From NCBI GenBank assembly GCA_937936045.1, contig CALGXC010000004.1:310001-374000 (forward strand): 64,000 nt of DNA. The letters are read 5' to 3'. The notes beneath the pieces were generated by a model. It was not told where the DNA came from. It did not search any database and saw only the letters and a program-made list of their open reading frames with translations. The position numbers and the translations under genes were made by a program. This document shows positions 43,004 through 51,675 of the stretch, piece after piece. The stretch is from an uncultured Candidatus Saccharibacteria bacterium. Lineage in GTDB: Bacteria; Patescibacteriota; Saccharimonadia; Saccharimonadales; Saccharimonadaceae. Each line of letters begins with the position of its first letter. The stretch's first letter is position 1.

Positions 43004-45103
43004 AATTTTCTCCAAGCGCGCGAACTCGACGTTCAATTTCTTAATATTTCCATTGTCAAACTGAACCGTCACGCTCAGCCCTTCGCTGTCAATAATTTCC
43101 CCCGAACCAAAACTCGGGCTGCGAACTCGATCGCCAACCTCCAAACCAATATCTTCTGAATAAAAATCAGGCTCTACGATCGGCTGAGCCGGCCTATCAA
43201 CCCCACCAGCTATCAAACCCATCTCGTCCAAAAACCTCGATGGCATGTTATAGCCAATCTGACCAAATTGCGTCCGAGAATTAGCACAACTAACGAACAA
43301 TTCTTCCCTCGCCCGAGTCACGCCAACGTAGCACAATCGGCGCTCCTCTTCGACGTCATCAGCGTTGCCGCTATCAAACACTCTTGCATGCGGCAAAATC
43401 CCCTCTTCCAGTCCCGCCAGAAAAACCACCGGAAACTCCAAACCTTTGGCCGCATGAAGCGTCATGAGCGTCACTTGTTGATCGGCAGTTGTATCCGTCG
43501 AAGACATCAAAGCCATCTCTTCCAAAAACGTCGCCACGTCAACGTAAGCCTTCGCCTCCGACAAAAGCACGCCGATATTTTCCATTCGCTCTTCAGCTTG
43601 TGGCGTTCCGTCGTTTATGAAATCTTCATAGCCAGTACTTTTCATGATCTTTTCAATCAATTCGGCTGGAGATCCGTCAATTTCCTGTTGCAAATCGTGC
43701 AATTTTTTACCAAACTCTAGCAACGGACGTTTTGCACGCGCCGTCAAAGTATCCGCCTCCTCAACCGCCAGCAACCCGCTAATTATATCTTTACCTGACG
43801 CGTCGTTCCAGTCCAAGAACTTAGAAATGCTCACCGCGCCAACGCCACGTTTTGGCGTATTCACAATTCGCAAAAAACTAACTCGATCACTCGGCTGATA
43901 CAACAATCGCAGATATGCCAATAGATCCTTAACGACCGCTCGATCCAAAAATCGCAGACCGCCGACGATTTTATACGGAATATAACTCTGACGCAAGGCT
44001 CGCTCAATTGCGTAACTTTGTGCGTTCGTTCGGTACAACACCGCCACGTCGCCATATTGACGACCGTTCGCAATTTGCGCCTGAATCTCATTCGCAATCG
44101 CCAAAGCCTCCTCAGATTCATTGTATAATTGCCATAATTTCGGCTCAACACCGTCGCCATTCGCCGTCCATAAATTTTTATCAGTTCTATGAATATTATG
44201 GCTAATCAGCGCATTTGCCATATTCAAAATCGCGCCAGTCGAACGATAATTTTGCTCCAACTTAACTACTGTCGTACCTGGAAAATCACGCTCAAAATTG
44301 AGAATGTTAGTATAATCAGCCCCGCGAAAACTATAAATCGACTGAGCGTCATCGCCAACCACGCATAAATTGCGACGCGAATTAACCAACAGTTTAATTA
44401 ACGCATATTGCACCGCATTCGTGTCCTGATACTCGTCAATCAAAATATGCTCGAACTGCTGCTGCCATTTATGGCGAATATCCGGCTTATTTCTCAATAA
44501 TTCCACGGTTTTTATCAATAAATCGTCAAAATCCAACGCCGAAGCATCTTTCAAAGCTTTTTCATAAGCAAAAAACAATTCAGCTATTTTCTGCTCTCTT
44601 GGGCCGCGAGTCGAAGCCGAAAAATCCTCAGCACTTCTCATCTCATTTTTAGCATTCGAAATAGCCGAAAGTACAGCTCGAGGTTTAATGTCTTTATCCG
44701 TCAAGCCGCGAGCCTTCATAATTTGCTTCATCAAGCTTATTTGATCATCGGTATCGTAAATTAAGAATCGCTTATTCAGGCCAATATTTTCACCATCCAT
44801 TCGCAACATTCGCACGCAAATACTGTGAAAAGTTCCCATCCACGGCATAAATTGCCGATTTTCAGAATCTTCACCCAATATTTGCGCCAATCGCTGACGC
44901 ATTTCCTTCGCGGCTTTATTAGTAAATGTAACCGCCAATATTCGACTAGGAAATATTTTCAACTCGCCAATCAAATAAGCAATTCTATGAGTTAGAGTTT
45001 TAGTCTTTCCAGATCCAGCTCCAGCCAAGATCAACAGTGGCCCATCAGCGTGCGCTACCGCTCGAGCCTGCTCGCTATTTAATCCGTCAGTAAAATTAGA
45101 CAT
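43001..45103 (-). CDS. uvrD: UvrD/PcrA family DNA helicase
   Basis: A superfamily 1A 3'-5' helicase for repair and replication, 700 residues. Walker A LAGAGSGKTKTL, motif Ia TFTNKAAKEM, DEXX box DEYQDTN, motif III VGDDAQSIYSFRGA, motif V TLMTLHAAKGLEF and motif VI VGVTRAREEL are all present. The C-terminus has the PcrA Tudor-like segment (VGDRVRSPSFGSG). A TGATAAAAT ends six bases before the ATG, within the last codons of the preceding gene, so uvrD can be transcribed from its own leaderless promoter. Confidence 0.96.
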   Translation of the reverse strand: MSNFTDGLNSEQARAVAHADGPLLILAGAGSGKTKTLTHRIAYLIGELKIFPSRILAVTFTNKAAKEMRQRLAQILGEDSENRQFMPWMGTFHSICVRMLRMDGENIGLNKRFLIYDTDDQISLMKQIMKARGLTDKDIKPRAVLSAISNAKNEMRSAEDFSASTRGPREQKIAELFFAYEKALKDASALDFDDLLIKTVELLRNKPDIRHKWQQQFEHILIDEYQDTNAVQYALIKLLVNSRRNLCVVGDDAQSIYSFRGADYTNILNFERDFPGTTVVKLEQNYRSTGAILNMANALISHNIHRTDKNLWTANGDGVEPKLWQLYNESEEALAIANEIQAQIANGRQYGDVAVLYRTNAQSYAIERALRQSYIPYKIVGGLRFLDRAVVKDLLAYLRLLYQPSDRVSFLRIVNTPKRGVGAVSISKFLDWNDASGKDIISGLLAVEEADTLTARAKRPLLEFGKKLHDLQQEIDGSPAELIEKIMKSTGYEDFINDGTPQAEERMENIGVLLSEAKAYVDVATFLEEMALMSSTDTTADQQVTLMTLHAAKGLEFPVVFLAGLEEGILPHARVFDSGNADDVEEERRLCYVGVTRAREELFVSCANSRTQFGQIGYNMPSRFLDEMGLIAGGVDRPAQPIVEPDFYSEDIGLEVGDRVRSPSFGSGEIIDSEGLSVTVQFDNGNIKKLNVEFARLEKI

Positions 45104-45107
45104 ATAT

Positions 45108-46346
45108 CTATTTTATCAGCAAAAAGTACGAAACAGCGCCGCCAGCCATACCAATTGCCAAAAATAGAACAATAAGCAACGCTATTAATAATCCAGATTT
45201 TTTCTTTTCTTTGTCGGCTGAAGGTTTTACCTCTGTAGATACGGCAGCAAACATCGGTGCTGGCTCAGAATCCATAGTTTCTTTTTCAGATAATTCGGAA
45301 GATTCAATCAAAGAACTGTCAATGTCGGTGGACATTTTATCGTCTGAATCTTCAGGAACGCCAGCCTCCTCAATTGCTATAATTTCTGGACTCAAATCCA
45401 TTGGCGAATCGGGCACATCGCCCAAAGAATTTTCACTCATGCTGTAATTAGATAAATTGGTATTATATTGATGTTCCAATTTTACATCCTCAGAATCAGC
45501 AGACATAGACGCATCTTCATCACTATTCATCTCAGAATTGGTCATAGTTTGGTTAACAGAACCAAGCGGTCGCTTCTCCACTTCAACATTAGCAATAAAC
45601 GGAGACTCCAGCGGCGTAGTCATCGGTGTAGCAGGAGCTTCGCTATTACTTACTGCTAATGATTGCGCTATCTTATCAGTCAACGACAATTCCTCAGCAG
45701 GCACATCTTCAATCTCCGCAAAAGTAGATTCATTATGTACGTCTTTAAGATCGGGAGTGTCGCTAAGATTATCCGACTGAGAAACTATATCAGACATTTC
45801 TTTCCCTACCGCAGAATGCCTATTATTTGTGCTAATCACGTCCACCAAATCAGGCGAAGGTTGAATCGTCGTGCCAGTTCGGGATGGAGCGGGAGCAGCA
45901 GGTTTTTGGACAGCACTAACAGATGAAGGTCTAACAACATCCATGAAACGACCAGTCGAGCGTCTCGCGATTACTGGCGCAGCTTTAACTTCGCTAGCAG
46001 CCACACCAGGAGCTCTGTTAGCTATTGAGTCGTTAGCAACTTTCTCGCTCGTAGGACTATCAACTTCTTTAGGAGTAGTATTGTCATTAGAAGAGTCTTT
46101 TTTTGTTTCAGGCTGAGAGATCGACGATAAAGGAGTAGAAGCGGCAGACGAAGGCGTAAATGGAGTTACCGGAGGTGCAAAGCTAGTACTAATAGAGTTC
46201 TCCGGTGCAGACTTTTCCTCTACGAGCACAGACGCAGAAACCTCGCTATTGTTTTCATTAGCCACCACTGGAGCTTCCTTTTCTCGCTGCTTATCCATAA
46301 GAGAGCTTACCGCTCTATCCAACTCATCAAAATCAATATCTGTCAT
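45108..46346 (-). CDS. Acidic, Ser/Glu-rich tail-anchored protein, unknown
   Basis: A 412-residue low-complexity protein rich in Ser, Asp, Glu and Pro with a single hydrophobic helix at the extreme C-terminus (GLLIALLIVLFLAIGMAGG). Its N-terminus (MTDIDFDELDRAVSSLM) is the only part of ordinary composition. No domain is recognised. It would be a cytoplasmic, largely disordered protein anchored by its tail. AGGGGG lies just before the ATG; it follows tpiA by 14 bases in the glycolytic operon. Confidence 0.6.
   Translation of the reverse strand: MTDIDFDELDRAVSSLMDKQREKEAPVVANENNSEVSASVLVEEKSAPENSISTSFAPPVTPFTPSSAASTPLSSISQPETKKDSSNDNTTPKEVDSPTSEKVANDSIANRAPGVAASEVKAAPVIARRSTGRFMDVVRPSSVSAVQKPAAPAPSRTGTTIQPSPDLVDVISTNNRHSAVGKEMSDIVSQSDNLSDTPDLKDVHNESTFAEIEDVPAEELSLTDKIAQSLAVSNSEAPATPMTTPLESPFIANVEVEKRPLGSVNQTMTNSEMNSDEDASMSADSEDVKLEHQYNTNLSNYSMSENSLGDVPDSPMDLSPEIIAIEEAGVPEDSDDKMSTDIDSSLIESSELSEKETMDSEPAPMFAAVSTEVKPSADKEKKKSGLLIALLIVLFLAIGMAGGAVSYFLLIK
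45110..45118 (-). promoter_or_regulatory. Extended -10 promoter of uvrD (leaderless)
   Basis: TGATAAAAT on the minus strand, six bases before the ATG at 45103. Confidence 0.45.
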
Positions 46347-46360
46347 ATGCCCCCTATTTT

Positions 46361-47119
46361 TTAACCTTTATGTGCTTTCGAGATTATCTCCTTAAATTGA
46401 TATGCATCCAAACTGGCTGCCCCAACCAATAAACCATCAAGTTCATCAATTGCTAAATAATCTGCGGCGTTTATTGACGTAATACTTCCACCATAGACAA
46501 CTCGAACTGATTCCGCCGCTTTTTTACCGTACAAATGAGAAATATGTCGTCGAATCATCTGTGTAGCTTTTTTTACATCAGACGCTTTAGCGCTGTCGCC
46601 AGTACCGATCGCCCAAACTGGCTCATATGCAATAACTACTTCATCCAGCTCGTCCGCCGTCACATTAGCCAGACCGCTAGTCAATTGATCAGCCAGAACA
46701 TCCTTCGTTTCGCCAAGAGTTTTTTCTTGAATCGTCTCACCAACACACAGAATCGGATGAATACGATTTCGAATTGTCGCCTGAACTTTCAGTCGAATGT
46801 CTTTTTCGCTTTCAATGAAAATATAGCGACGCTCCGAATGTCCGATCAATACATAATCAGCAATTCCACGAAGATGCGCCGCTGGAATTTCTCCCGTGTA
46901 CGCCCCCGAATCTCGCCAATAGCAATTCTGGGCCGCCAACTTAGCGATTCGGCGATTAATTTGCAAACTCAAACTCTGTAGCGTCAAAATAGTAGGCGCC
47001 AGCACCACTTCAACATCTCTATGCGATGGCAGCGTGTTCATCAGCTTATGCAAATATAAGCTAGCCTCCTGCATATTGAAGTTCATTTTCCAGTTACCAA
47101 TGATTAACTTTTTTCTCAT
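46361..47119 (-). CDS. tpiA: Triosephosphate isomerase
   Basis: Interconverts dihydroxyacetone phosphate and glyceraldehyde 3-phosphate. The 252-residue TIM barrel has GNWKMN with the active-site Lys, GHSERR with the catalytic His, and AYEPVWAIGTG with the catalytic Glu, then YGGSI near the C-terminus. AAGGA lies 7 nt upstream. It is the third gene of a pyk-pgk-tpiA operon. Confidence 0.97.
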   Translation of the reverse strand: MRKKLIIGNWKMNFNMQEASLYLHKLMNTLPSHRDVEVVLAPTILTLQSLSLQINRRIAKLAAQNCYWRDSGAYTGEIPAAHLRGIADYVLIGHSERRYIFIESEKDIRLKVQATIRNRIHPILCVGETIQEKTLGETKDVLADQLTSGLANVTADELDEVVIAYEPVWAIGTGDSAKASDVKKATQMIRRHISHLYGKKAAESVRVVYGGSITSINAADYLAIDELDGLLVGAASLDAYQFKEIISKAHKG

Positions 47120-47143
47120 GAGATAATCCTTATGCTTAGTTTA

Positions 47144-48382
47144 TCACCTCAAACCGTATGCGTCTAGTAAACTTTCAATTCCAGGCAATTTTTTACCAGC
47201 CATCAAGGCCATGCTAGCTCCGCCACCGGTGGAAACATGGGTAAAATTGGCACCGTCATGTCCGTCCCATTTCAATATAAAATCAGCTGTATCTCCGCCG
47301 CCGACTATTGAAACAACTCCTTTATTCTGGGCAATAGCTAGCGCCACTCGCGCTGAACCGATTGCAAAATTATCAATTTCAGCATAGCCCAGCGGACCGT
47401 TCCAGATAACCATCTTTGCATCAGCCAGTATTTTCGTGAATCTCTCAATTGTCTGACTTCCAATATCCAGCGTCATATCCGAGTTCTTTATTTTATCAAC
47501 ATTAACTTCTTGACGAGGAAAATCCTTAGAAATCTCTGGCGCAACCGCCACATCAATCGGCAATACCAAAAAATCGTCAACATTCTCTGCGCCAACCTTA
47601 GCCGCCGCCAAATCATAAATTTCCGCGACAACCTTTTCCATTCCCGGCTCAAACACACTCTTGCCGACATTAAATCCACGGCAATGTAAAAACGTGTTTG
47701 ACATAGCGCCGCCAATTAAAATCCGATCCGCCTTTTCAATCAGACGCTTAATCAGTAATATTTTATCGCTAACTTTCGCGCCGCCAATAACCGCAACCAA
47801 CGGACGTTTTGGCTTATTCATCGCCTCGGTGATAGTTACATATTCTTTTTCTAATAGTAATCCCGCTAGCCCTGGAACACACAATGTAATCGCATGAGTA
47901 CTGGCGTGCGCCCTGTGTGCGACCGCAAATCCGTCTTGCACAAAATAATCCGCTCGGACAGCGCGTTGAATTGACTTGGCAAATGTTAAATCGTCAGCCT
48001 CCTCCTCGTCATAAAAGCGTAAATTCTCCAACATAAGAATACTGCCTCGTGGTGCGCGGCGAACAGCTTGATGAACAGCTTCGCCCACGCAATCATCCAG
48101 CAATTCTACCGGACGACTCAGCAACTTGGATAGGTGATCTGCGACAACTTTCAAGCTAAACTTAGGATCATTACCTTTTGGTCGCCCCAAATGAGACATG
48201 ATAACAATCTTACAATTCTGCTCCAGCAAATATCGAAGCGTGGGCAGCGAAGCGCGAATTCTTAGATCATCAGAAATCTGACCGCGCTTTGTTAGTGGCA
48301 CATTATAATCTGCTCGCAGAAGAATAGTTTTTCCACGTAGATCAACGTCGCGAATTGTTTGCTTCGGAAATTTTCTGCCCAC
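47144..48382 (-). CDS. pgk: Phosphoglycerate kinase
   Basis: Makes ATP from 1,3-bisphosphoglycerate. The 412-residue two-domain protein has RADYNVPL, the substrate-binding HLGRPKG, VVAVIGGAKVSDK in the middle, and a C-terminal GGGDTADF nucleotide loop. It starts on GTG with AAGGAG 8 nt upstream and follows pyk by 11 bases. Confidence 0.97.
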   Translation of the reverse strand: MGRKFPKQTIRDVDLRGKTILLRADYNVPLTKRGQISDDLRIRASLPTLRYLLEQNCKIVIMSHLGRPKGNDPKFSLKVVADHLSKLLSRPVELLDDCVGEAVHQAVRRAPRGSILMLENLRFYDEEEADDLTFAKSIQRAVRADYFVQDGFAVAHRAHASTHAITLCVPGLAGLLLEKEYVTITEAMNKPKRPLVAVIGGAKVSDKILLIKRLIEKADRILIGGAMSNTFLHCRGFNVGKSVFEPGMEKVVAEIYDLAAAKVGAENVDDFLVLPIDVAVAPEISKDFPRQEVNVDKIKNSDMTLDIGSQTIERFTKILADAKMVIWNGPLGYAEIDNFAIGSARVALAIAQNKGVVSIVGGGDTADFILKWDGHDGANFTHVSTGGGASMALMAGKKLPGIESLLDAYGLR

Positions 48383-48393
48383 CCAAATTCTCC

Positions 48394-49815
48394 TTATGAC
48401 AATGTCTTGACTTGGATATTGTCGGTTTTGCCTGGCTCTGGATTGTGACCACTAACAAGCACAACCGTAACTGGGTCTGTGCCGAAATAGCCTTCTTGCT
48501 TCAACTCATCAGCTAGCTTAGTTGCTGCATTTGGGTCATTTGGTCGAACATATGGACGAGAAGCGTACCTTAGCGCCAACTTTTGCGCGGTCTTCACATC
48601 TTCAGTCACACAAACAATTGGTAAGTTCGGACGATATGCGGCAACGTTAATTGCAGTAGCGCCAGTGTGTGTTTCCGCAATAATAGCTCGAGCCTTAATT
48701 CTCCTTGCCAATTGAGCTGCTGTGTAGCTTAAAATCGCGTCAGTTTTTTCACGCATTTCAGCCTTTTCTACCAACATCACTTCACTGTGTTCTTGAGTGT
48801 AGATAATAGTCTTGCGCATTGCGCGAACAGTTTCAACAGGATATTTGCCATTGGCAGTTTCGTCAGACAACATAACCACGTCAGCGCCTTGGATTACGGC
48901 ATTTGCAACGTCGCTTACTTCAGCGCGACTTGGCTCTGGATTATCAACCATACTACCCATCATTTGTGTTGCAACGATTACTAGCTTGCAATATTTACGA
49001 CACAAGGCAATAATTCTACGCTGTACAACTGGGACAATTTCCGCACCAGCTTCCACCGCCAAGTCGCCGCGAGCAACCATAATACCGTCACTAGCCTTAA
49101 CGATTTCCTCCAAATTCTCTGGATCAACAGCAGACTTAGTCTCAATCTTGGCAATAATATTGGCTGTCGAGCCCAGGTCTGTCAATCGACGACGCAAATC
49201 AATAATATCATCAGCTTTTTGAATAAAGCTCAATGCAACGTAATCAAAATCTTGGCTTGCGCCCCATTCCAAATCGTTAATATCTTTCTGAGTAAGAATG
49301 TCGCCACCAAAATCTGTGTCTGGCAAATTCAAACCCTTGCGGCTCATCAAAAAACCGTCGTTCTGAACTTCTACGCGAATTGCAGTTGGGCTAACAATTT
49401 CTCGCACAACCGTCCTGATCTTGCCGTCAAACATGTAAAGTGGCTCGCCGACTTTCATCTTCTCCGCCAAATTGTACTGCACTGGCAAATTGAAGCTGCC
49501 GTCATGCTCAGTAATTTCTGAGTCCAAGACCAACATATCGCCAACCTTAACATTCAGCATGTTATCTTTCAAAACGCCTAGGCGAATCTTCGGACCTTGC
49601 AAATCTTGTAGAATTGCGACAGGCTTGCCCAACTGTTTACTAGCTGTGCGCACCCAATTGATCTGCTCAATTCGTTCCTCGTTAGCGCCGTGACTAAAGT
49701 TCATACGGATGCCGTTAACGCCGGCCTCCAACAATTGGTAAACCTTTTCTTGGCTGAACGTTGCTGGCCCAATTGTTGCTAATATTTTTGTTCGTTTAAA
49801 TATATTATCACTCAT
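48394..49815 (-). CDS. pyk: Pyruvate kinase
   Basis: Last step of glycolysis, yielding ATP and pyruvate. From the ATG at 49815 (MSDNIFKRTKILATIGP) the protein is 473 residues, the standard length; a longer upstream reading is rejected because TGATATAAT ends 7 nt before this ATG. The A domain, B domain, catalytic Lys region (IAKIET), MVARGDLAVE and the C domain are complete. It heads the operon pyk-pgk-tpiA. Confidence 0.97.
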   Translation of the reverse strand: MSDNIFKRTKILATIGPATFSQEKVYQLLEAGVNGIRMNFSHGANEERIEQINWVRTASKQLGKPVAILQDLQGPKIRLGVLKDNMLNVKVGDMLVLDSEITEHDGSFNLPVQYNLAEKMKVGEPLYMFDGKIRTVVREIVSPTAIRVEVQNDGFLMSRKGLNLPDTDFGGDILTQKDINDLEWGASQDFDYVALSFIQKADDIIDLRRRLTDLGSTANIIAKIETKSAVDPENLEEIVKASDGIMVARGDLAVEAGAEIVPVVQRRIIALCRKYCKLVIVATQMMGSMVDNPEPSRAEVSDVANAVIQGADVVMLSDETANGKYPVETVRAMRKTIIYTQEHSEVMLVEKAEMREKTDAILSYTAAQLARRIKARAIIAETHTGATAINVAAYRPNLPIVCVTEDVKTAQKLALRYASRPYVRPNDPNAATKLADELKQEGYFGTDPVTVVLVSGHNPEPGKTDNIQVKTLS

Positions 49816-49822
49816 TTTTAAA

Positions 49823-49831
49823 ATTATATCA
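49823..49831 (-). promoter_or_regulatory. Extended -10 promoter of the glycolytic operon (leaderless)
   Basis: TGATATAAT on the minus strand, seven bases before the pyk ATG at 49815. Confidence 0.65.
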
Positions 49832-49948
49832 CGAAATAACAGTGATGAAAAATGGCACCAAGGAGACTTGTAATACTTATTTAATGTCAAGATTTGCGTT
49901 AATCAAAACTAGCTTACCCATTTTCTTAATGCTAGAATATAAAATATT

Positions 49949-50251
49949 ATGCCAGAAATAGATAAATATATTATTTCAAAAATTTTGTTCTTTATTTTCG
50001 GATCAACCACTGTAATTATTTTCTTTTTATTCTATACGGGAGTATTTGTAAATATCGTTGGGTCCATAGAAGCCGCAATTACGATATATTGCATAAACAC
50101 CGTCCTGCTGATACCCATAACAATCTGGTATGCAATCGAGCGCTCACATAAAACGAAATATAAGGAGAGCGACATACTTGAAGCCTATTCTGAAATGATG
50201 TCTCGGACTGACGATGAATCTGCCGCCAAAGAAACTACGAAACAGCAATGA
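49949..50251 (+). CDS. Small membrane protein, unknown
   Basis: A 100-residue protein with two transmembrane helices (about residues 12-35 and 40-62) and a charged tail of about 35 residues. No family recognised. A TGCTAGAAT lies ten bases before the ATG, so the leader would be very short. It is divergent from pyk. Confidence 0.5.
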   Translation: MPEIDKYIISKILFFIFGSTTVIIFFLFYTGVFVNIVGSIEAAITIYCINTVLLIPITIWYAIERSHKTKYKESDILEAYSEMMSRTDDESAAKETTKQQ

Positions 50252-50275
50252 AAAAACTCGCCACAACAAGCGAGC
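50251..50275 (-). terminator. Intrinsic terminator downstream of the 265-residue gene
   Basis: On the minus strand CTCGC, an 8-base loop and GCGAG are followed by six Ts. It lies about 110 nt after the stop at 50386; the stretch between has no other feature I can name. Confidence 0.7.
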
Positions 50276-50385
50276 TATTCCAAACAATCTTTATGGTGCG
50301 ATTTTACGCCCAATCTCGAACCTGTTTTGAGACAAAAGCCAAATGATTTTAGCCGTGCTGCGCGCTTAAGGCCAAATACTGCTCA

Positions 50386-51183
50386 TTAGTTATGTTCACT
50401 CCACCTCCTCTTTATATATTTATCTACGTCACTCGAAGATTCTATATTGCTAATGTCCTGATCCTCCAGCCATAGCTCATGTAGTGAATCATGATAGTCT
50501 ATAGCCAGCATTACGCCCATTTGCTTTCTTATTTCAGAAGTCACTCTATATATATGCTCTGACAAATCATCAAAATTAACGTCATTTTCTAAAGATATTG
50601 TCATATATATTTTTCTGCCAAACTTATTAAATGCATCTTTATAGGAGGGTATATTTTTCGTAATAGCTCTGCCAACCTCTATATTGCTGTTTATCCTTAT
50701 TGATTTGAGTCTAGCTCTACCGCCAAACTGCTTGCTAACTAGGTTAGCTATATCATTCCTAGACTCTCTTTCCCAAATACGATCTGGATAGGTATCAGAG
50801 TAAGCACTCTCGCCTTTTCTATAGTCAGCTCTATTCCACACTTCAAACCTAAGACTACTATCATTAACCGGATAAGCATCCACATACGGATCGCCCTCAA
50901 CTCCAATACCGCCACCCTCAATGCGATAATTTTCTACTATAAACTCTTTCCCATACTTTTCCTTAAGGTATTGCGCCATTTTATGTTGCTCTACCAAGGC
51001 ACCGCCATTGATGAGCAGGTAGATAGCAGCTCCAGCTATAATCCAGAATTTTGATATGCGCTTTCGGGTGGATTTTAGTTTAGAGTGTACTTTTTGCACA
51101 GGAGTGCTTTTAGGCGATCTTTTACCGTCCTGGACCTTTCTAACGTTTGCGTGTTTTGTTTTTATCGCGCTACTCTTTATCAT
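50386..51183 (-). CDS. Membrane-anchored extracellular protein, unknown
   Basis: A 265-residue protein with a strongly basic N-terminal cytoplasmic part, one transmembrane helix at about residues 46-63, and a soluble outer domain beginning with YLKEKYGKEFIVENYRI, which looks like a short conserved module (also GVEGDPYVDAYP). I do not recognise a named family. AAGGTAGGG precedes the ATG, and a TGCTAAGAT -10 lies upstream, giving a leader of about 20 nt. Confidence 0.6.
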   Translation of the reverse strand: MIKSSAIKTKHANVRKVQDGKRSPKSTPVQKVHSKLKSTRKRISKFWIIAGAAIYLLINGGALVEQHKMAQYLKEKYGKEFIVENYRIEGGGIGVEGDPYVDAYPVNDSSLRFEVWNRADYRKGESAYSDTYPDRIWERESRNDIANLVSKQFGGRARLKSIRINSNIEVGRAITKNIPSYKDAFNKFGRKIYMTISLENDVNFDDLSEHIYRVTSEIRKQMGVMLAIDYHDSLHELWLEDQDISNIESSSDVDKYIKRRWSEHN

Positions 51184-51257
51184 TAGATCCCTACCTTGCT
51201 ACTACTATCTTAGCATCATTTTATAGTAAGCATAGGCTCCTTGCAAGATTAAAAACA

Positions 51258-51283
51258 AATAAAAAAGACCAGTGAGGCCTTTT
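51258..51283 (-). terminator. Intrinsic terminator of tRNA-Glu
   Basis: On the minus strand AAAGGCC/GGTCTTT (one G-U pair) closes a 5-base loop, followed by a T-run. Confidence 0.7.
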
Positions 51284-51293
51284 GTCTGTTACA

Positions 51294-51368
51294 TGGTGAC
51301 CTTACCGGGAATCGAACCCGGATTGCCAGGATGAAAACCTGGTGTCCTAACCGTTAGACGATAAGGCC
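51294..51368 (-). tRNA. tRNA-Glu (TTC)
   Basis: Acceptor GGCCTTA/TAAGGTC, anticodon TTC, A73 and an encoded CCA. It is a substrate of MnmA, also encoded here. Confidence 0.95.
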
Positions 51369-51447
51369 ACGACTTCAGATATCATAACAAATTATTGTCG
51401 AATTGTCTATAGCGAATCAGCCACTTCTCCGCCGTTATCTATTAATG

Positions 51448-51453
51448 TATAAT
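51448..51453 (+). promoter_or_regulatory. -10 element of the 71-residue gene (leaderless)
   Basis: TATAAT with six bases before the ATG at 51460. Confidence 0.5.
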
Positions 51454-51459
51454 ATTTAC

Positions 51460-51675
51460 ATGACAAAGCAGAAGAAAAAGCGCAATAAAAAATATTCTGG
51501 AATGGACGCGACATCTCAGCGACCAAAAGTAACAAGGATTACAGCGACGAATCGCTCCAAATTATCTCAATGGTTTTTTGATCGAAAAAAGCTCATTCGC
51601 ACCATTGGTATGGCGGTACTCGTTGTAGTTGCCTTAATCATTGTTATTTCTGGAATATTAAGCTTATTCCGTTAG
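51460..51675 (+). CDS. Small single-pass membrane protein, unknown
   Basis: A 71-residue protein: a Lys/Arg-rich N-terminus (TKQKKKRNKKYSG) and one C-terminal transmembrane helix. The ATG at 51460 is chosen over an earlier in-frame start because TATAAT ends six bases before it. Its stop overlaps the stop of the sensor kinase gene on the other strand by 4 bp. Confidence 0.55.
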   Translation: MTKQKKKRNKKYSGMDATSQRPKVTRITATNRSKLSQWFFDRKKLIRTIGMAVLVVVALIIVISGILSLFR

